From Bacillota bacterium (GTDB taxonomy: Bacteria; Bacillota; Clostridia; Lachnospirales; Lachnospiraceae), in the NCBI GenBank assembly GCA_023437365.1, contig JAEZGK010000058.1, positions 1 to 64,000 of the forward strand: a DNA stretch of 64,000 nucleotides, written 5' to 3'. The position numbers and the translations under genes were made by a program. Positions 42,978 to 53,092 of the stretch are shown piece by piece. Position 1 is the stretch's first letter. Every line of letters begins with the position of its first letter. The notes under the pieces were generated by a model. The model made no database searches. It was not told the DNA's origin and was given only the letters and a program-made list of their open reading frames with translations.

Positions 42978-43787
42978 TCAGCCAAGGGCAACATCCATAA
43001 GCATCATTACCGCAAAGCCCGCCATAGCACCTATTGTTCCGATATTGGAATGATGCTTTTCCTGCTGTGCTTCAGGTATTAATTCTTCTACAACTACATA
43101 AATCATGGCCCCTGCCGCAAAGGATAACGCATAAGGAAGCAGCGGTTTCATAGCAATGACAGCAAAGGCTCCGATGACACCGGCAATCGGTTCAACAAGT
43201 CCGGATGCCTGTCCGTAAACAAAACTCTTCCATCTGGTCAAGCCTTCTCTTCGTAACGGTACCGATACAGCTGCTCCTTCGGGAAAATTCTGCAGACCGA
43301 TACCTAAAGCGAGTGCAATAGCACCGGTTAACGTAGCTGCCGGGAAATTGGCTGCCGCAGCTCCGAAGGCTACACCAACTGCCAATCCTTCCGGAATATT
43401 ATGCAGTGTTATAGCGAGAACCAGCAATACACTGCGCTTCCATCCGGTTTTTACACCTTCCGGCTCCTCCTGAGGCCCGATGTGAAGATGAGGCATTACA
43501 GAATCTACCAACCATAAGAAACCACCGCCCAAAAGAAAACCAATCAGAGCAGGAACCCATGCGGTCATTCCGGATTCCTCTGCCATCTCAATTGCAGGGT
43601 TTAATAAGGACCAAAAGCTTGCTGCTATCATAACTCCTGCAGCAAAACCTAACATTCCGTTCAGAACCTTCTTATTAATCGTTTTAAATAAAAATACCAT
43701 AGCAGCCCCTAAAGCAGTAAGGCCGTAAGTAAAGCCGGTTGCAAGCAGTGCTTGTAAAACCGGACTCAAATCATTAAACCATTTCAT
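42978..43787 (-). CDS. ZIP-family divalent metal transporter (GufA/ZupT type)
   Basis: A 269-residue membrane protein with eight helices. The metal-binding helices carry HNIPEGLAVGVAFG and NFPEGAAVSVPLR, the HNxPEG signature of ZIP transporters; a His-containing loop (MPHLHIG) lies between helices 3 and 4. It imports zinc, iron or manganese. AAGGAG precedes the ATG. It stands alone; the 43788-43960 gap has no other recognisable signal. Confidence 0.92.
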   Translation of the reverse strand: MKWFNDLSPVLQALLATGFTYGLTALGAAMVFLFKTINKKVLNGMLGFAAGVMIAASFWSLLNPAIEMAEESGMTAWVPALIGFLLGGGFLWLVDSVMPHLHIGPQEEPEGVKTGWKRSVLLVLAITLHNIPEGLAVGVAFGAAAANFPAATLTGAIALALGIGLQNFPEGAAVSVPLRREGLTRWKSFVYGQASGLVEPIAGVIGAFAVIAMKPLLPYALSFAAGAMIYVVVEELIPEAQQEKHHSNIGTIGAMAGFAVMMLMDVALG

Positions 43788-43961
43788 AACATAATCTCCT
43801 TCTTTCTCATTGGCTTTATTCTATCCATCTTCATAACAAAATCAATCGTTAATTATCATTTATATGATACCATATTTTATCCGTTTCCATAACTTTGGTC
43901 AAGATATAATAAAAATTATATGATCCATCCCTTCCGAATTAAGCATCCTGAATTCTAATTC

Positions 43962-43996
43962 AAAAACACCCTTGACGATAACATCAAAGGTGTTTT
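43962..43996 (-). terminator. Terminator of the NlpC/P60 gene
   Basis: AAAACACCCTTGA and TCAAAGGTGTTTT form a stem with one mismatch; GTGTTTTTG follows on the minus strand. Confidence 0.8.
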
Positions 43997-44002
43997 ACTC
44001 TT

Positions 44003-44953
44003 TTATCCTATATATGACACTGCTTTATACGGCGTACGATAATTGTACTTTTTAATCATGATGCCTTCACTGGGACTTTTCGCACTGATTACCTTACCAT
44101 TGCCGATATAAAGAGCAACATGGTTGATGCTTCCGTTTTTACGGTAAAATATCAGGTCGCCGGGTCTGATTTCATCCAGATCGACTCTTCTGCCGCTGGC
44201 AGCCTGCTCTTTTGAGGTTCTGGGAATATTAATTCCGAATTTTTTGAATATCGATTGAGTAAAGCCAGAACAGTCGGCACCGTTCGTCAGGCTGGTCCCT
44301 CCCCATCGATAAGGATTTCCTTCAAACTGTATCGCATAAGAGACAAGCTTGTCTCTTAAGGATGGTGTCTTTTCGGAAACATCTGCATTCGTAGAAACCA
44401 TCATTGACTGAATCGTTTTCTCTTCTTTCACGGAAACAGCCTCTTCGTATTTCTTTGAAAGCTTGACATAATCAGAAGCCACATATCCGCTGATATCATT
44501 GCTAACCTTTATTTTAACCCAGTCTTTCTTTTCCTTGGTTACTACATAGGAGTCTCCCTTCGTAATTAAAGTAATTATTTTCGAAGCGGTGGATGCCTGA
44601 GTTCGTACTCTCAGGGCCTTGACTGTTACCGTTGCTATTGTTTTTCCGACTTTGTCAGATAATATTTGAGCTTCCTTTCCCGTAACCAGGAACTCCGATT
44701 TTATGTACCCGGTTACTGTACCGGATTTAACCTTGCACCAATCCCCGTCCTCCTTCAGAAGGGTTGCAGCACTGTCTTTGTATAGCTTTCCCAGAATTTC
44801 ACTTTCCTCATCAGGGTTTTTTCTTATATTCACATAGTCATCCACATCTGCGAATGCCAAATTTTTCACCGCTGCCTGTGCGGATGAAGCATGTGAGAAC
44901 AACAGTACCATTCCCGCCGCCACACAGACTGCAAGCTTTTGTATCTTTCTCAT
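44003..44953 (-). CDS. Secreted SH3b-NlpC/P60 peptidoglycan endopeptidase
   Basis: A 316-residue protein. A signal peptide (residues 1-28, ending SSAQAA) is followed by two bacterial SH3 domains (about 35-92 and 105-166), then an NlpC/P60 domain with Cys228 in NGADCSGFTQ and His278 in SINHVALYIG. It should cut the D-Glu to diamino-acid bond of stem peptides. AAGGAGG precedes the ATG. It is a single gene with its own terminator. Confidence 0.93.
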   Translation of the reverse strand: MRKIQKLAVCVAAGMVLLFSHASSAQAAVKNLAFADVDDYVNIRKNPDEESEILGKLYKDSAATLLKEDGDWCKVKSGTVTGYIKSEFLVTGKEAQILSDKVGKTIATVTVKALRVRTQASTASKIITLITKGDSYVVTKEKKDWVKIKVSNDISGYVASDYVKLSKKYEEAVSVKEEKTIQSMMVSTNADVSEKTPSLRDKLVSYAIQFEGNPYRWGGTSLTNGADCSGFTQSIFKKFGINIPRTSKEQAASGRRVDLDEIRPGDLIFYRKNGSINHVALYIGNGKVISAKSPSEGIMIKKYNYRTPYKAVSYIG

Positions 44954-45063
44954 GTAGCCTCCTTAATAATAAATTGTTACAAATTTGTTAAATATGTTAC
45001 AACATTATTATACGACAGGAGGTTCCAAAAAACATGTGGTTTCTACTGGAAATTAAGGAAGAA

Positions 45064-45105
45064 AAGAGCTGCCCACTTTTTGAAATCCTGACATGGGCAG
45101 CTCTT
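45064..45105 (-). terminator. Terminator of the subtilase gene
   Basis: AAGAGCTGCCCA (45064-45075) and TGGGCAGCTCTT (45094-45105) form a perfect 12-bp stem; CTCTTTTC follows on the minus strand. Confidence 0.85.
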
Positions 45106-45124
45106 AGCTTCGATATGAAATACT

Positions 45125-46861
45125 TTACACAATATTCCTAAACGAATTTTCCAAACACAACGCCCCATAACCAAGTGTCCGGTTAGGATAAATATTTTCC
45201 ACTCTTAAGTGTCTGGCCCCGTTAATCAAATAGGCTTTGATCTTCTCACCGTATAGATATGGATCATTCCCTTCAATGATACCCCATTGCATCAAGAGTG
45301 CAGCACTACCTGTAACAAAGGGTGTGGCCATAGAGGTTCCGGAGCGTACTGCGTATCCTCCGCCGGGTGCACAAGAATTAATATTCACACCGGGAGCCAC
45401 AATATCCGGTTTTATCTCCTGATTCCTGGTATAACCTCGTCCCGAAAAAGGTGCATAGCTGTCGGTATAAGCATCATAAGCACCAACGCTAATCACTCTC
45501 TCAGCAGTGGATGGAATAGTCAGTGTGGTAAATTCTGAAGGCAGCAGAAATCTTGTTGCAGGATTGTTTACCCCTCCCGCCGGAAGCCATAGATCGTAAT
45601 TACCGGTTACGATACGCCTCGGCACCAGCTCAATTCGCCATATTCCCGAATTAATATATCTGTCAGTCGGAATAAGCTCAATATAAATCTCCTGCTGCAG
45701 ATTAAAGGGTGTGGGCTCACCATAATAGACAAATATCTGTGTCTGCCCGATGGTAAACTGCTGCGTCCCCAGTATCTGAGGAATAGGTCCCACTTTGGTT
45801 CCATTGGGGGCTGTTATGCTAATATCAAAATGATCATAATAATTCTTCCATATCTGGAAATTCAAAGAGAACTCATACTCACTGACAGCAATTTGAATCT
45901 CTGTATTTCTGCCCATGGTGAGTACCCCCTGAGCATGATTTCCGCTTGCACCTTCATTTCCTGTACCTATGATAATAGAATTTTTCCATACATTGGTGAT
46001 ATCATTAATAAAGCGTTCCAGAAGTGTACCTCCGGTATGAGAACCATAATTATTGCCAAAGCTGATATTAAGTGCAATCGGCTTTCTCACCGAAATAGCA
46101 TATTGTATTGCATAGTTGATCCCCTGCATCAGCTGTGACGTTCTCGGAAAGGAATCCCCGACCGATATCCCCAGCTTTACTACTACCAATTCACTTTTGG
46201 AAGCCACTCCCCGATATAGTCCGTTACTTGCTCTCCCGTTTCCGGCTGCAATTCCCGCCACATGGGTACCATGCCCCGACAGGTCCGTACTCTGTACTAT
46301 TTCCATGCGCTGCGGCATGGGAAGCTTAAGAGCCTCATTGATCTGTTCTCTGGTATATAGTGTCCCGATGCTATATCCTTCCGGAGGACTTCCGGGTACT
46401 GTCTGGTCCCATAAAACGGCGATACGGGATGTTCCGTCCTCGTTGATAAAGTCCGGATGGGAATAATCTATACCAGAATCAATGATTCCGACAAGAACCC
46501 CATCTCCGAACAGATTATAGCTTTCTGTCTGCAGTGGGTTAATACAGGAGGCTCTTCTTCCTTCGTTTACTTCATAGAAAAGTCTCTTTGGTTTTTCAAT
46601 GAATTCTATCTCTTCATACTCCGATAATCGTTCAATCAAATACTGCGGAATTGTTATAATTGCATAGTTATTTGCCAGCTCTACTACTGAAATCTGAAGC
46701 TCCTGCCTGATGCGATCCAGGCTTCCACTATATTTTATGATCAATTCCCACATGTTTGTATCGGGTGTATAACCCACATTCAGGTTCAAGGCTTTATTTC
46801 GGTCGGCTTCAGGCATCTCCAGCGCCAGATTTAATTCATTCTCAATCTTCCCACTCGGCAT
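45125..46861 (-). CDS. S8 (subtilisin-like) serine protease, Csp-like
   Basis: A 578-residue protease with an intact triad: Asp128 in GIIDSGIDYSHPDF, His197 in SGHGTHVAGIAAG, the oxyanion Asn in GTGNEGASG and Ser in SGTSMATPFVTG near the end. A domain of about 120 residues with beta-rich sequence (FQIWKNYYDHFDISITAPNG) is inserted between Asn and Ser, as in the clostridial Csp germination proteases. There is no signal peptide, only an N-terminal prodomain-like stretch. Csp enzymes activate the spore cortex hydrolase SleC. That role is a suggestion only; related S8 enzymes of unknown role are common in Lachnospiraceae. Confidence 0.85.
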   Translation of the reverse strand: MPSGKIENELNLALEMPEADRNKALNLNVGYTPDTNMWELIIKYSGSLDRIRQELQISVVELANNYAIITIPQYLIERLSEYEEIEFIEKPKRLFYEVNEGRRASCINPLQTESYNLFGDGVLVGIIDSGIDYSHPDFINEDGTSRIAVLWDQTVPGSPPEGYSIGTLYTREQINEALKLPMPQRMEIVQSTDLSGHGTHVAGIAAGNGRASNGLYRGVASKSELVVVKLGISVGDSFPRTSQLMQGINYAIQYAISVRKPIALNISFGNNYGSHTGGTLLERFINDITNVWKNSIIIGTGNEGASGNHAQGVLTMGRNTEIQIAVSEYEFSLNFQIWKNYYDHFDISITAPNGTKVGPIPQILGTQQFTIGQTQIFVYYGEPTPFNLQQEIYIELIPTDRYINSGIWRIELVPRRIVTGNYDLWLPAGGVNNPATRFLLPSEFTTLTIPSTAERVISVGAYDAYTDSYAPFSGRGYTRNQEIKPDIVAPGVNINSCAPGGGYAVRSGTSMATPFVTGSAALLMQWGIIEGNDPYLYGEKIKAYLINGARHLRVENIYPNRTLGYGALCLENSFRNIV

Positions 46862-46975
46862 ATATAAACTCTCTTATTCAAGGTTGATTCATTATATGCA
46901 GATGAAGTTACACAAAGCATCAACAAATGGGCTTAGGATAATGCAGCCAGCTTCATATAAGCTATGTATTCTCTC

Positions 46976-48652
46976 TTAGCTTGCCTGGCTGAGCACCTTC
47001 TTCTGCAGCAGCTCTGCCCGTTCCAGTGCCAAATCGATATTATCACAGAAATTCTCCAAGCCCACGGACTGATTAAAACCGGCCTTCTGCATCATCTTCA
47101 GCGGTTGCTCCTGTACATGGGACAGGATTAGGGTAATACGCTTCTTCTTGCAGGCCTTCAGCACATTATTCAAAGCGTGAAGTGCATTTACATCCATGGC
47201 CGGCACGCTTCTCATTCTGAGAATGACCACCTTCACTTGCGAATCCAAGGATATTTCCATAAATTTATCTGCGGCACCGAAAAACATAGGTCCATTGATT
47301 TCATAAACCAGAGTATTCTTCGGAACCTTCTTCTTCCGAATATTATCCGGATCACTTAAATCATCCTCGCTCATGTCCTCCTCCAGATAAGTCCAGCTCT
47401 GGACCTCAGCTACTTCTGACATTCTCTTTACGAATAAAATTGCAGCCATTAGGATACCGACTTCGATTGCCACTACAAGATCAAAGACTACAGTTAAAGC
47501 GAAGGTTGCAACCAATACAAGAATATCACTCTTCGGTGATTTCTTAATCAGGTTTACAAACTCCCTCCACTCGCTCATGTTATATGCAACCATAAATAAG
47601 ATTGCGGCGATGGTAGGCATCGGAATCAGAGCAGCATATGGCATCAGGACAACCAGGATTAACAGCAGAGTCACCGAGTGCACCATTCCGGCAATCGGAG
47701 TCCGTCCTCCGTTCTTAACATTTGCCGCTGTTCTGGCAATGGCTCCGGTTGCAGGTATCCCACCAAAAAGACTGGAAAGGATATTACCCGCACCCTGTGC
47801 AATCAGTTCCATATTCGACCGATGCTTACTACCAATCATACCATCTGCAACAACGCAGGAAAGCAGTGATTCTACACCCGCGAGCACTGCAATGGTGATC
47901 GCATCGGGAACCAGGTTACTGATCATCGATATACTGAGGTTCGGGAAGGAGAAGGTGGGGAGCTTCGAAGAAATCTCGTAAAGACTGCCTATGGTATTCA
48001 CTTCAACCCGGAACAGTTTCACAACTGCCGATGCTACGATAACTGCCACCAGTGACGGTGGTATTCTTCTGTTGAGCTTTGGCCAAAGAATTAAAATACC
48101 AAGAGATAAGGCTCCGATCAGGAGCGCCTGTAAGTTGATTGTTGTGATACTCTGAACGCATGCCAGCAGCTTTTCCAGCGTCTCGACAGGCTTTGTCTGA
48201 AAGGTCAGTCCAAGAAAATCCTTGATCTGCCCTATAAAAATCGTAACAGCAATACCCAGTGTAAAGCCGGTCGTGATTGTATACGGAATGAATTTCAAAA
48301 GTCGTCCGAATTTCAGAAATCCCATCACAATCAGGATGATACCCGCCATGATGGTTGCTACGGCAAGCCCCTCCATCCCTTGTTTTGCTACGATCCCGGC
48401 TACGATTGTGGCAAATGCGGCGGTCGGTCCGGAAATCTGGACTCTGCTGCCTCCCAGAAAGGATATGACAAAACCGGCAACAATGGCTGTGTATAATCCT
48501 TTCTCCGGTGTCACACCGGAGGCCAATGCCAATGCGATTGACAAAGGTAACGCTATGATTGCTACAATGATACCGGCGACAATGTCCTTGATCAATTGCT
48601 GTTTCGAATAAGTTTTCATTACAGAAAACAATTTTGGCTTAAATTTCTCCAT
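46976..48652 (-). CDS. SulP-family anion transporter with STAS domain
   Basis: The ATG at 48652 behind TTTGGAGGACG gives 558 residues. The transport domain (VAGIIVAIIALPLSIALALASGVTPEKGLYTAI, SGPTAAFATIVAGI, GGIPATGAIARTAANVKNGGRTPIAG) belongs to SLC26/SulP, and a STAS domain lies at about residues 430-545 (NALHALNNVLKACKKKRITLIL). The substrate could be sulfate, bicarbonate or another anion. It diverges from the FtsH-like gene. Confidence 0.92.
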   Translation of the reverse strand: MEKFKPKLFSVMKTYSKQQLIKDIVAGIIVAIIALPLSIALALASGVTPEKGLYTAIVAGFVISFLGGSRVQISGPTAAFATIVAGIVAKQGMEGLAVATIMAGIILIVMGFLKFGRLLKFIPYTITTGFTLGIAVTIFIGQIKDFLGLTFQTKPVETLEKLLACVQSITTINLQALLIGALSLGILILWPKLNRRIPPSLVAVIVASAVVKLFRVEVNTIGSLYEISSKLPTFSFPNLSISMISNLVPDAITIAVLAGVESLLSCVVADGMIGSKHRSNMELIAQGAGNILSSLFGGIPATGAIARTAANVKNGGRTPIAGMVHSVTLLLILVVLMPYAALIPMPTIAAILFMVAYNMSEWREFVNLIKKSPKSDILVLVATFALTVVFDLVVAIEVGILMAAILFVKRMSEVAEVQSWTYLEEDMSEDDLSDPDNIRKKKVPKNTLVYEINGPMFFGAADKFMEISLDSQVKVVILRMRSVPAMDVNALHALNNVLKACKKKRITLILSHVQEQPLKMMQKAGFNQSVGLENFCDNIDLALERAELLQKKVLSQAS

Positions 48653-48921
48653 TTTCGTCCTCCAAATCTGTTTAATATCCAGTAAATTATCATAAGCCTG
48701 TTGAATCGGTTTTTCAAGCATTTAATATATAATTATAAAATTTAAAGTAAAAAGTTAAGAAAAGCTCGGTGCAATAAGGCAGTCCTGCCATAATTTTTAC
48801 ATGGATATTCGCTGTATATCTGTTACAATAAAAACATAATTATGTAAACCATATGTCACATCCTTCTGTACACCACCGGTGCCGGCAGTCCTTGATGTGA
48901 CTTCATTTTGGAGGTCAGTTC

Positions 48922-50652
48922 ATGAAAAACAAGCTATTTCTTCTACTTGCGGGTCTGGGAATTTTGGGAATGGCCGTTTTGGGTTATTTTGCCTTCAGAC
49001 AAACCAATGCTAGCATGACTTATAACAGCTTCCTTCAGGCAGTGGAGAATCAGCAGGTACAGGAGGTTACAGTGTCTCCGGATACGGATACCTTTACTGC
49101 TGTCCTAAAGCTTGATTCCCACGTGATCTATTCCGTTCCCAATCCAAAGACAGAGGATTTTACGGAATATCTTCTGCTTCATGATATCAAAGTCACCACC
49201 GGCCATGAAAGCATCCCAATGACTATCTTTAAATTGCTTGTTGTCGGACTGGTACTCGGTGGAGTTCTTTGGTTCATAAAAAGCGGTGGGAATACCGGCA
49301 ATCTTGTCAAGGATGCAAACAGAAGGAAAAAGGCGAAGGCCAAGAAGGACGCCATTGTCACCCTGGCGCAGGTAGCCGGAAATGCAGAAGCCAAGTCCAT
49401 GGTAGAGGATATCATAGCCTTTATCAAGGATCCTGATAAATACGCCCAAGTAGGAGCCCGTATGCCGAAGGGACTCCTGCTTTATGGTCCTCCCGGAACC
49501 GGCAAAACCCTGATGGCGAAAGCAATCGCCGGAGAAGCTAATGTCCCCTTTTATGCCATGAGTGGCTCCGACTTTGTTCAGATGTATGTCGGTGTCGGAG
49601 CAAGCCGTATCCGCAGCCTTTTTAATAAAGCAAAGAAAAGTGAAAAAGCCGTGATCTTTATCGATGAGATAGATGCCATCGGTAAGAAGCGAGCCCGAAA
49701 TGTCTCTGCGAGTAATGATGAAAGAGATCAGACTCTGAACGCCCTGCTGACCGAAATGTCCGGCTTCAATGATAATCAGGGGATTCTAGTCATCGGAGCC
49801 ACCAACCGTATGGATACCCTGGATGAGGCTCTGCTTCGACCAGGGCGCTTTGACCGACATATCGAAATCGGTCTTCCGGATATCAATGCACGTAAACACA
49901 TACTGTCCCTGTATGCGAGTAAAAAACCGATTGCTGACGATGTGGACCTGAAGGAGCTAGCAAAATCAACTGTCTGTTTCAGCGGAGCCATGCTCGAAAA
50001 CCTGCTGAATGAGGCTGCTATTCTTGCCGCAAATGAGCAGAATACGGTTATTCACAAAACACATATTGATAAAGCTTTTTATACCGTAATTGCCGGAGCT
50101 CCAAAACAGGACCTCAGCTACATCACAGAGCTGGATCGAAAAATCACCGCCTATCATGAAGCCGGTCATGCTTTGGCCACCAGGCTTTGGCTGCCTGAGC
50201 ATGATATTTCCAAGGTTACCATCATACCAAGCGTACGTGGAGCCGGTGGTTTTAATCTTACGATACCAAGGGATACCATGTTCCAGAATAAGCGCCAGCT
50301 CAAGGCAAATATTCAGGTGTTTCTTGCAGGACGAGCTGCCGAGGAGCTCATCTTCGGTGAAGAGGAGATCACAACCGGTGCCAGTAACGATATCCAAAAG
50401 GCCTCACAGCTGGCATTGGATTATATCAATAAATTTGGTATGGATGAAGAAATGGGACTCTTCAGTACAGAGGTACTGGGTGAGAATCACGATGCAAGAC
50501 TGGTGGAGCATTGCAGAGTAATGTTAAATACTCTTTATGCTGAGACAATCGCACAGCTTCGTGATAACCTCCCTCTGTTGGAAGCAATCACTGCCGAGCT
50601 TTTAGAACAGGAGACTTTAAACGGAACAGACCTGGAACGCATCTGCGGCTGA
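48922..50652 (+). CDS. FtsH-family AAA+ zinc metalloprotease, short paralogue
   Basis: A 576-residue membrane protease. Helix 1 (residues 4-24) and helix 2 (about 102-118) enclose a small outer domain. The AAA module has Walker A GPPGTGKT (189-196), Walker B VIFIDEID, and the second region of homology ATNRMDTLDEALLRPGRFDR. The zinc motif is HEAGH (412-416), with Asp490 as third ligand. It lacks the long C-terminal tail of housekeeping FtsH and is probably a second, specialised copy. GGAGG precedes the ATG. A 220-bp palindrome follows. Confidence 0.92.
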   Translation: MKNKLFLLLAGLGILGMAVLGYFAFRQTNASMTYNSFLQAVENQQVQEVTVSPDTDTFTAVLKLDSHVIYSVPNPKTEDFTEYLLLHDIKVTTGHESIPMTIFKLLVVGLVLGGVLWFIKSGGNTGNLVKDANRRKKAKAKKDAIVTLAQVAGNAEAKSMVEDIIAFIKDPDKYAQVGARMPKGLLLYGPPGTGKTLMAKAIAGEANVPFYAMSGSDFVQMYVGVGASRIRSLFNKAKKSEKAVIFIDEIDAIGKKRARNVSASNDERDQTLNALLTEMSGFNDNQGILVIGATNRMDTLDEALLRPGRFDRHIEIGLPDINARKHILSLYASKKPIADDVDLKELAKSTVCFSGAMLENLLNEAAILAANEQNTVIHKTHIDKAFYTVIAGAPKQDLSYITELDRKITAYHEAGHALATRLWLPEHDISKVTIIPSVRGAGGFNLTIPRDTMFQNKRQLKANIQVFLAGRAAEELIFGEEEITTGASNDIQKASQLALDYINKFGMDEEMGLFSTEVLGENHDARLVEHCRVMLNTLYAETIAQLRDNLPLLEAITAELLEQETLNGTDLERICG

Positions 50653-50657
50653 CTAAA

Positions 50658-50877
50658 CGAACAGGCTGTTGCATAACCCTTAATATAGAAATGAGTAAGG
50701 ATACAGCATCCCTCACATACTGGTTCCCGGACACCCTGCTGATATTGTTTGTCATAATCGAACATAAATGTTCGCTTCTGATCAAGCAATATCAGCAGTC
50801 AGTCCGTCAAACAGTGCATGATGGGATACCTGTATCCTTACTCTGATTATTAATGAGTATTTACAACAGCCTATTCG
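50658..50877. repeat. 220-bp nested imperfect palindrome (MITE-like or structured RNA)
   Basis: The ends are inverted (CGAACAGGCTGTTG 50658-50671; CAACAGCCTATTCG 50864-50877). Inside, GAGTAAGGATACAG (50693-50706) pairs with CTGTATCCTTACTC (50830-50843), CTGCTGATATTG (50736-50747) with CAATATCAGCAG (50787-50798), and GAACAT with ATGTTC at the tip, plus TTAAT/ATTAA and ATCCC/GGGAT. The two arms therefore pair over most of the length. It lies between convergent genes and has no U-run. Confidence 0.85.
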
Positions 50878-50927
50878 CTTTCTCATCTGCCGGTAAACAG
50901 ATCCCCTGGAGGATGCCTCATGAACAT

Positions 50928-52919
50928 TTATGGTGATTCCAGGTAATAGTAAGCTGTCAGCTTGTCTTTCTTATCCAGTGCCGAATTATATCCTACACAG
51001 CGGTAATCCTGAAGCAGTCCGGTATAAGGAGTCTGTTCGGAAAACGAATGACTGATGTTATCCTTATCAAAATAAAATAACGCATTAATTACCGGTATCT
51101 GCTTACGTAGCTGAAGCAGATATTGCTGATAGGCTGTCATCTCAAGGCCGGCTGTCTTCAGTAGATAGGAAGACAGATAATTTGCACTGATGCTGTCCAC
51201 ATCATCCTCTGTAATATCATAATTTGCCCATAGGAAAAACGGCACCGCATATCTCTCCCGATAAACATCCTTACCGAGCAGCTTCTCCTGCTGATTGTTA
51301 AAATCTGAATATACAACAGGCTGATGATCCCCAAACAGAAGAATGATTGTCGGCTCCTCAATCCCCGAGAAATAATCCACCAGAGTCTGAAAAGCAAGAT
51401 CCGATTGCCGAAGCAGACTTAAGTACTGCTCCACCGTCGGATATCCGGTCAGCTGTGTCAACCGTACAGTATTTGCATCATCAAATATCTGGTCTCCTGA
51501 GTAGCCGCCATGATTTTGCATAGTAACATTGAAAATGAATAAGGGGTTGTCCTTACCCTTGTTCTCAAACTCTTCAATGATCTTATCATAACTTGATTGA
51601 TCACTGATAAAGGATCGGATACGCTTCGGATTGGTAAAATCCTTCTCTGTCAGAAATTCATCAAAGCCGAGCAGCGGATAAACCAAATCCCTTTTATAAC
51701 CGCTGCCCTGATAGGGATGGATTGCGATATTGTAGTAACCCTGATCCTTTAGGGTAGAAGCCAGAGAAGCAGTCGGGGCTGTGACAAATTGCTGATAGGG
51801 GACGCAGTTCTGCGGCATGACTGCCATGCTGTTGCCTGTCAGGAATTCATATTCCGTATCACTTGTTGCCCCGCCGAAGACAGATACATATAATTTGCCT
51901 TGGGTAGTATTCTCCCGAAGCGTCCTGGTATAGGGATGGTAATCCATATTCGTCTGATAATCCCCCAGCATACTCAAATCAGAATAGGCTTCATTCATGA
52001 TTGCTATGATGTTGGGCTTTGTGCTACCCTCCGGCTCCTTGTAGCCTCTTTCTGTTTCAGACAGCAGCTGATCCACCCGCTCGGTAGAGTAGCCTTCCGG
52101 TTCCTTTGTTTCCATAGCTTCTATATTCGCCACAAATCCAAAGGCAGTCCCATACGCACAATAGGTGTATTTCGGGGCAAAATAGTCAATGACCCTGATC
52201 TTCGTTTTGATTAGATCTGTCTGAAAAAAAGCAGTATACAAAATTACGGCAAATACAGAATACAAAGCGAAGCCGATCAGTCTTCTGACGATAGATTGCT
52301 TTCCCTCTCTGCTTCCAAGCTTGCTTTGGCAAACCAGCATCAGAAACATAATTGTTGAGGCTATCAAAAAGCCCTCTGAAAAGCTGATTCGGTAACCCGC
52401 GGCTACGCTCATTCCGGTCCGCCAGGCCAGAAGATCGCTGGGTATGATAGGATTGCCACGGAATAGATAAACCAGATAATTCACAACTGCAGCAAGATAG
52501 ATAAGGATGCTATTGATCATGATCGTTCTCTTAATATTTGCAGTAATAGCATAAATCAGGAAGGTAACAGCAAAGTACCAGATTAGGTTATAGAAGCTGT
52601 ATTTCTCGAACATTTCCCAATTAAAATTGCTTACCATCATTTCTACCATCAGGAAGGAAGCCAGCGGCATCACAAACAGCAGTATGACTCCAAACCCGGT
52701 TTGGAGTTTTTTTATGTATTTTAAATCCTTAATCTTCAAAATATACCAGAATGTCAGAAGGATTCCGGCAGCAATGTATCCAAGCAGCTTTCCGGCTGAT
52801 CCTTTCGTCTGCCCATAGCAGCTAAAAATCAGAAAAAGTTCATAAAGCATCAGCAGATATCCCGGAATGCTATGCTTACTTTTCCAATCTATTTTTATCT
52901 TCTGTCCGTTCTTCATCAC
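50928..52919 (-). CDS. LtaS-type phosphoglycerol transferase / sulfatase-fold membrane enzyme
   Basis: A 663-residue protein with five N-terminal membrane helices and an extracytoplasmic sulfatase-fold domain from about residue 300. PNIIAIMNEAYSDL holds the metal-binding Glu, VFGGATSDTEYEFLTG the nucleophilic Thr, and LLFGDHQPV the distal Asp-His pair, as in lipoteichoic acid synthases. It would move glycerol phosphate from phosphatidylglycerol to a glycolipid or polymer. The start is GTG at 52919 (AAGGAG upstream) or the next ATG. It stands alone. Confidence 0.88.
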   Translation of the reverse strand: MMKNGQKIKIDWKSKHSIPGYLLMLYELFLIFSCYGQTKGSAGKLLGYIAAGILLTFWYILKIKDLKYIKKLQTGFGVILLFVMPLASFLMVEMMVSNFNWEMFEKYSFYNLIWYFAVTFLIYAITANIKRTIMINSILIYLAAVVNYLVYLFRGNPIIPSDLLAWRTGMSVAAGYRISFSEGFLIASTIMFLMLVCQSKLGSREGKQSIVRRLIGFALYSVFAVILYTAFFQTDLIKTKIRVIDYFAPKYTYCAYGTAFGFVANIEAMETKEPEGYSTERVDQLLSETERGYKEPEGSTKPNIIAIMNEAYSDLSMLGDYQTNMDYHPYTRTLRENTTQGKLYVSVFGGATSDTEYEFLTGNSMAVMPQNCVPYQQFVTAPTASLASTLKDQGYYNIAIHPYQGSGYKRDLVYPLLGFDEFLTEKDFTNPKRIRSFISDQSSYDKIIEEFENKGKDNPLFIFNVTMQNHGGYSGDQIFDDANTVRLTQLTGYPTVEQYLSLLRQSDLAFQTLVDYFSGIEEPTIILLFGDHQPVVYSDFNNQQEKLLGKDVYRERYAVPFFLWANYDITEDDVDSISANYLSSYLLKTAGLEMTAYQQYLLQLRKQIPVINALFYFDKDNISHSFSEQTPYTGLLQDYRCVGYNSALDKKDKLTAYYYLESP

Positions 52920-53044
52920 AGGAATTAACTCCTTTTCATATTTTTCCCTTCTCCACTATAATAGAAAGTGTCCTATAATGTCAATCGCATATCTTGCCTT
53001 TCCATACATAAAACAGCAACAGCTTTTCACCAGCATGCAAAGAA

Positions 53045-53092
53045 AGAGCACAGACTGGCATTCGTGGATTATGGGAAGCTAGTCCGTGCTCT
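53045..53092 (-). terminator. Terminator of the glucan operon
   Basis: AGAGCACAGACT (53045-53056) pairs with AGTCCGTGCTCT (53081-53092), one mismatch; CTCTTTCTTTG follows on the minus strand. It closes the unit that begins at 62866. The rest of 52920-53196 shows nothing else. Confidence 0.7.
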
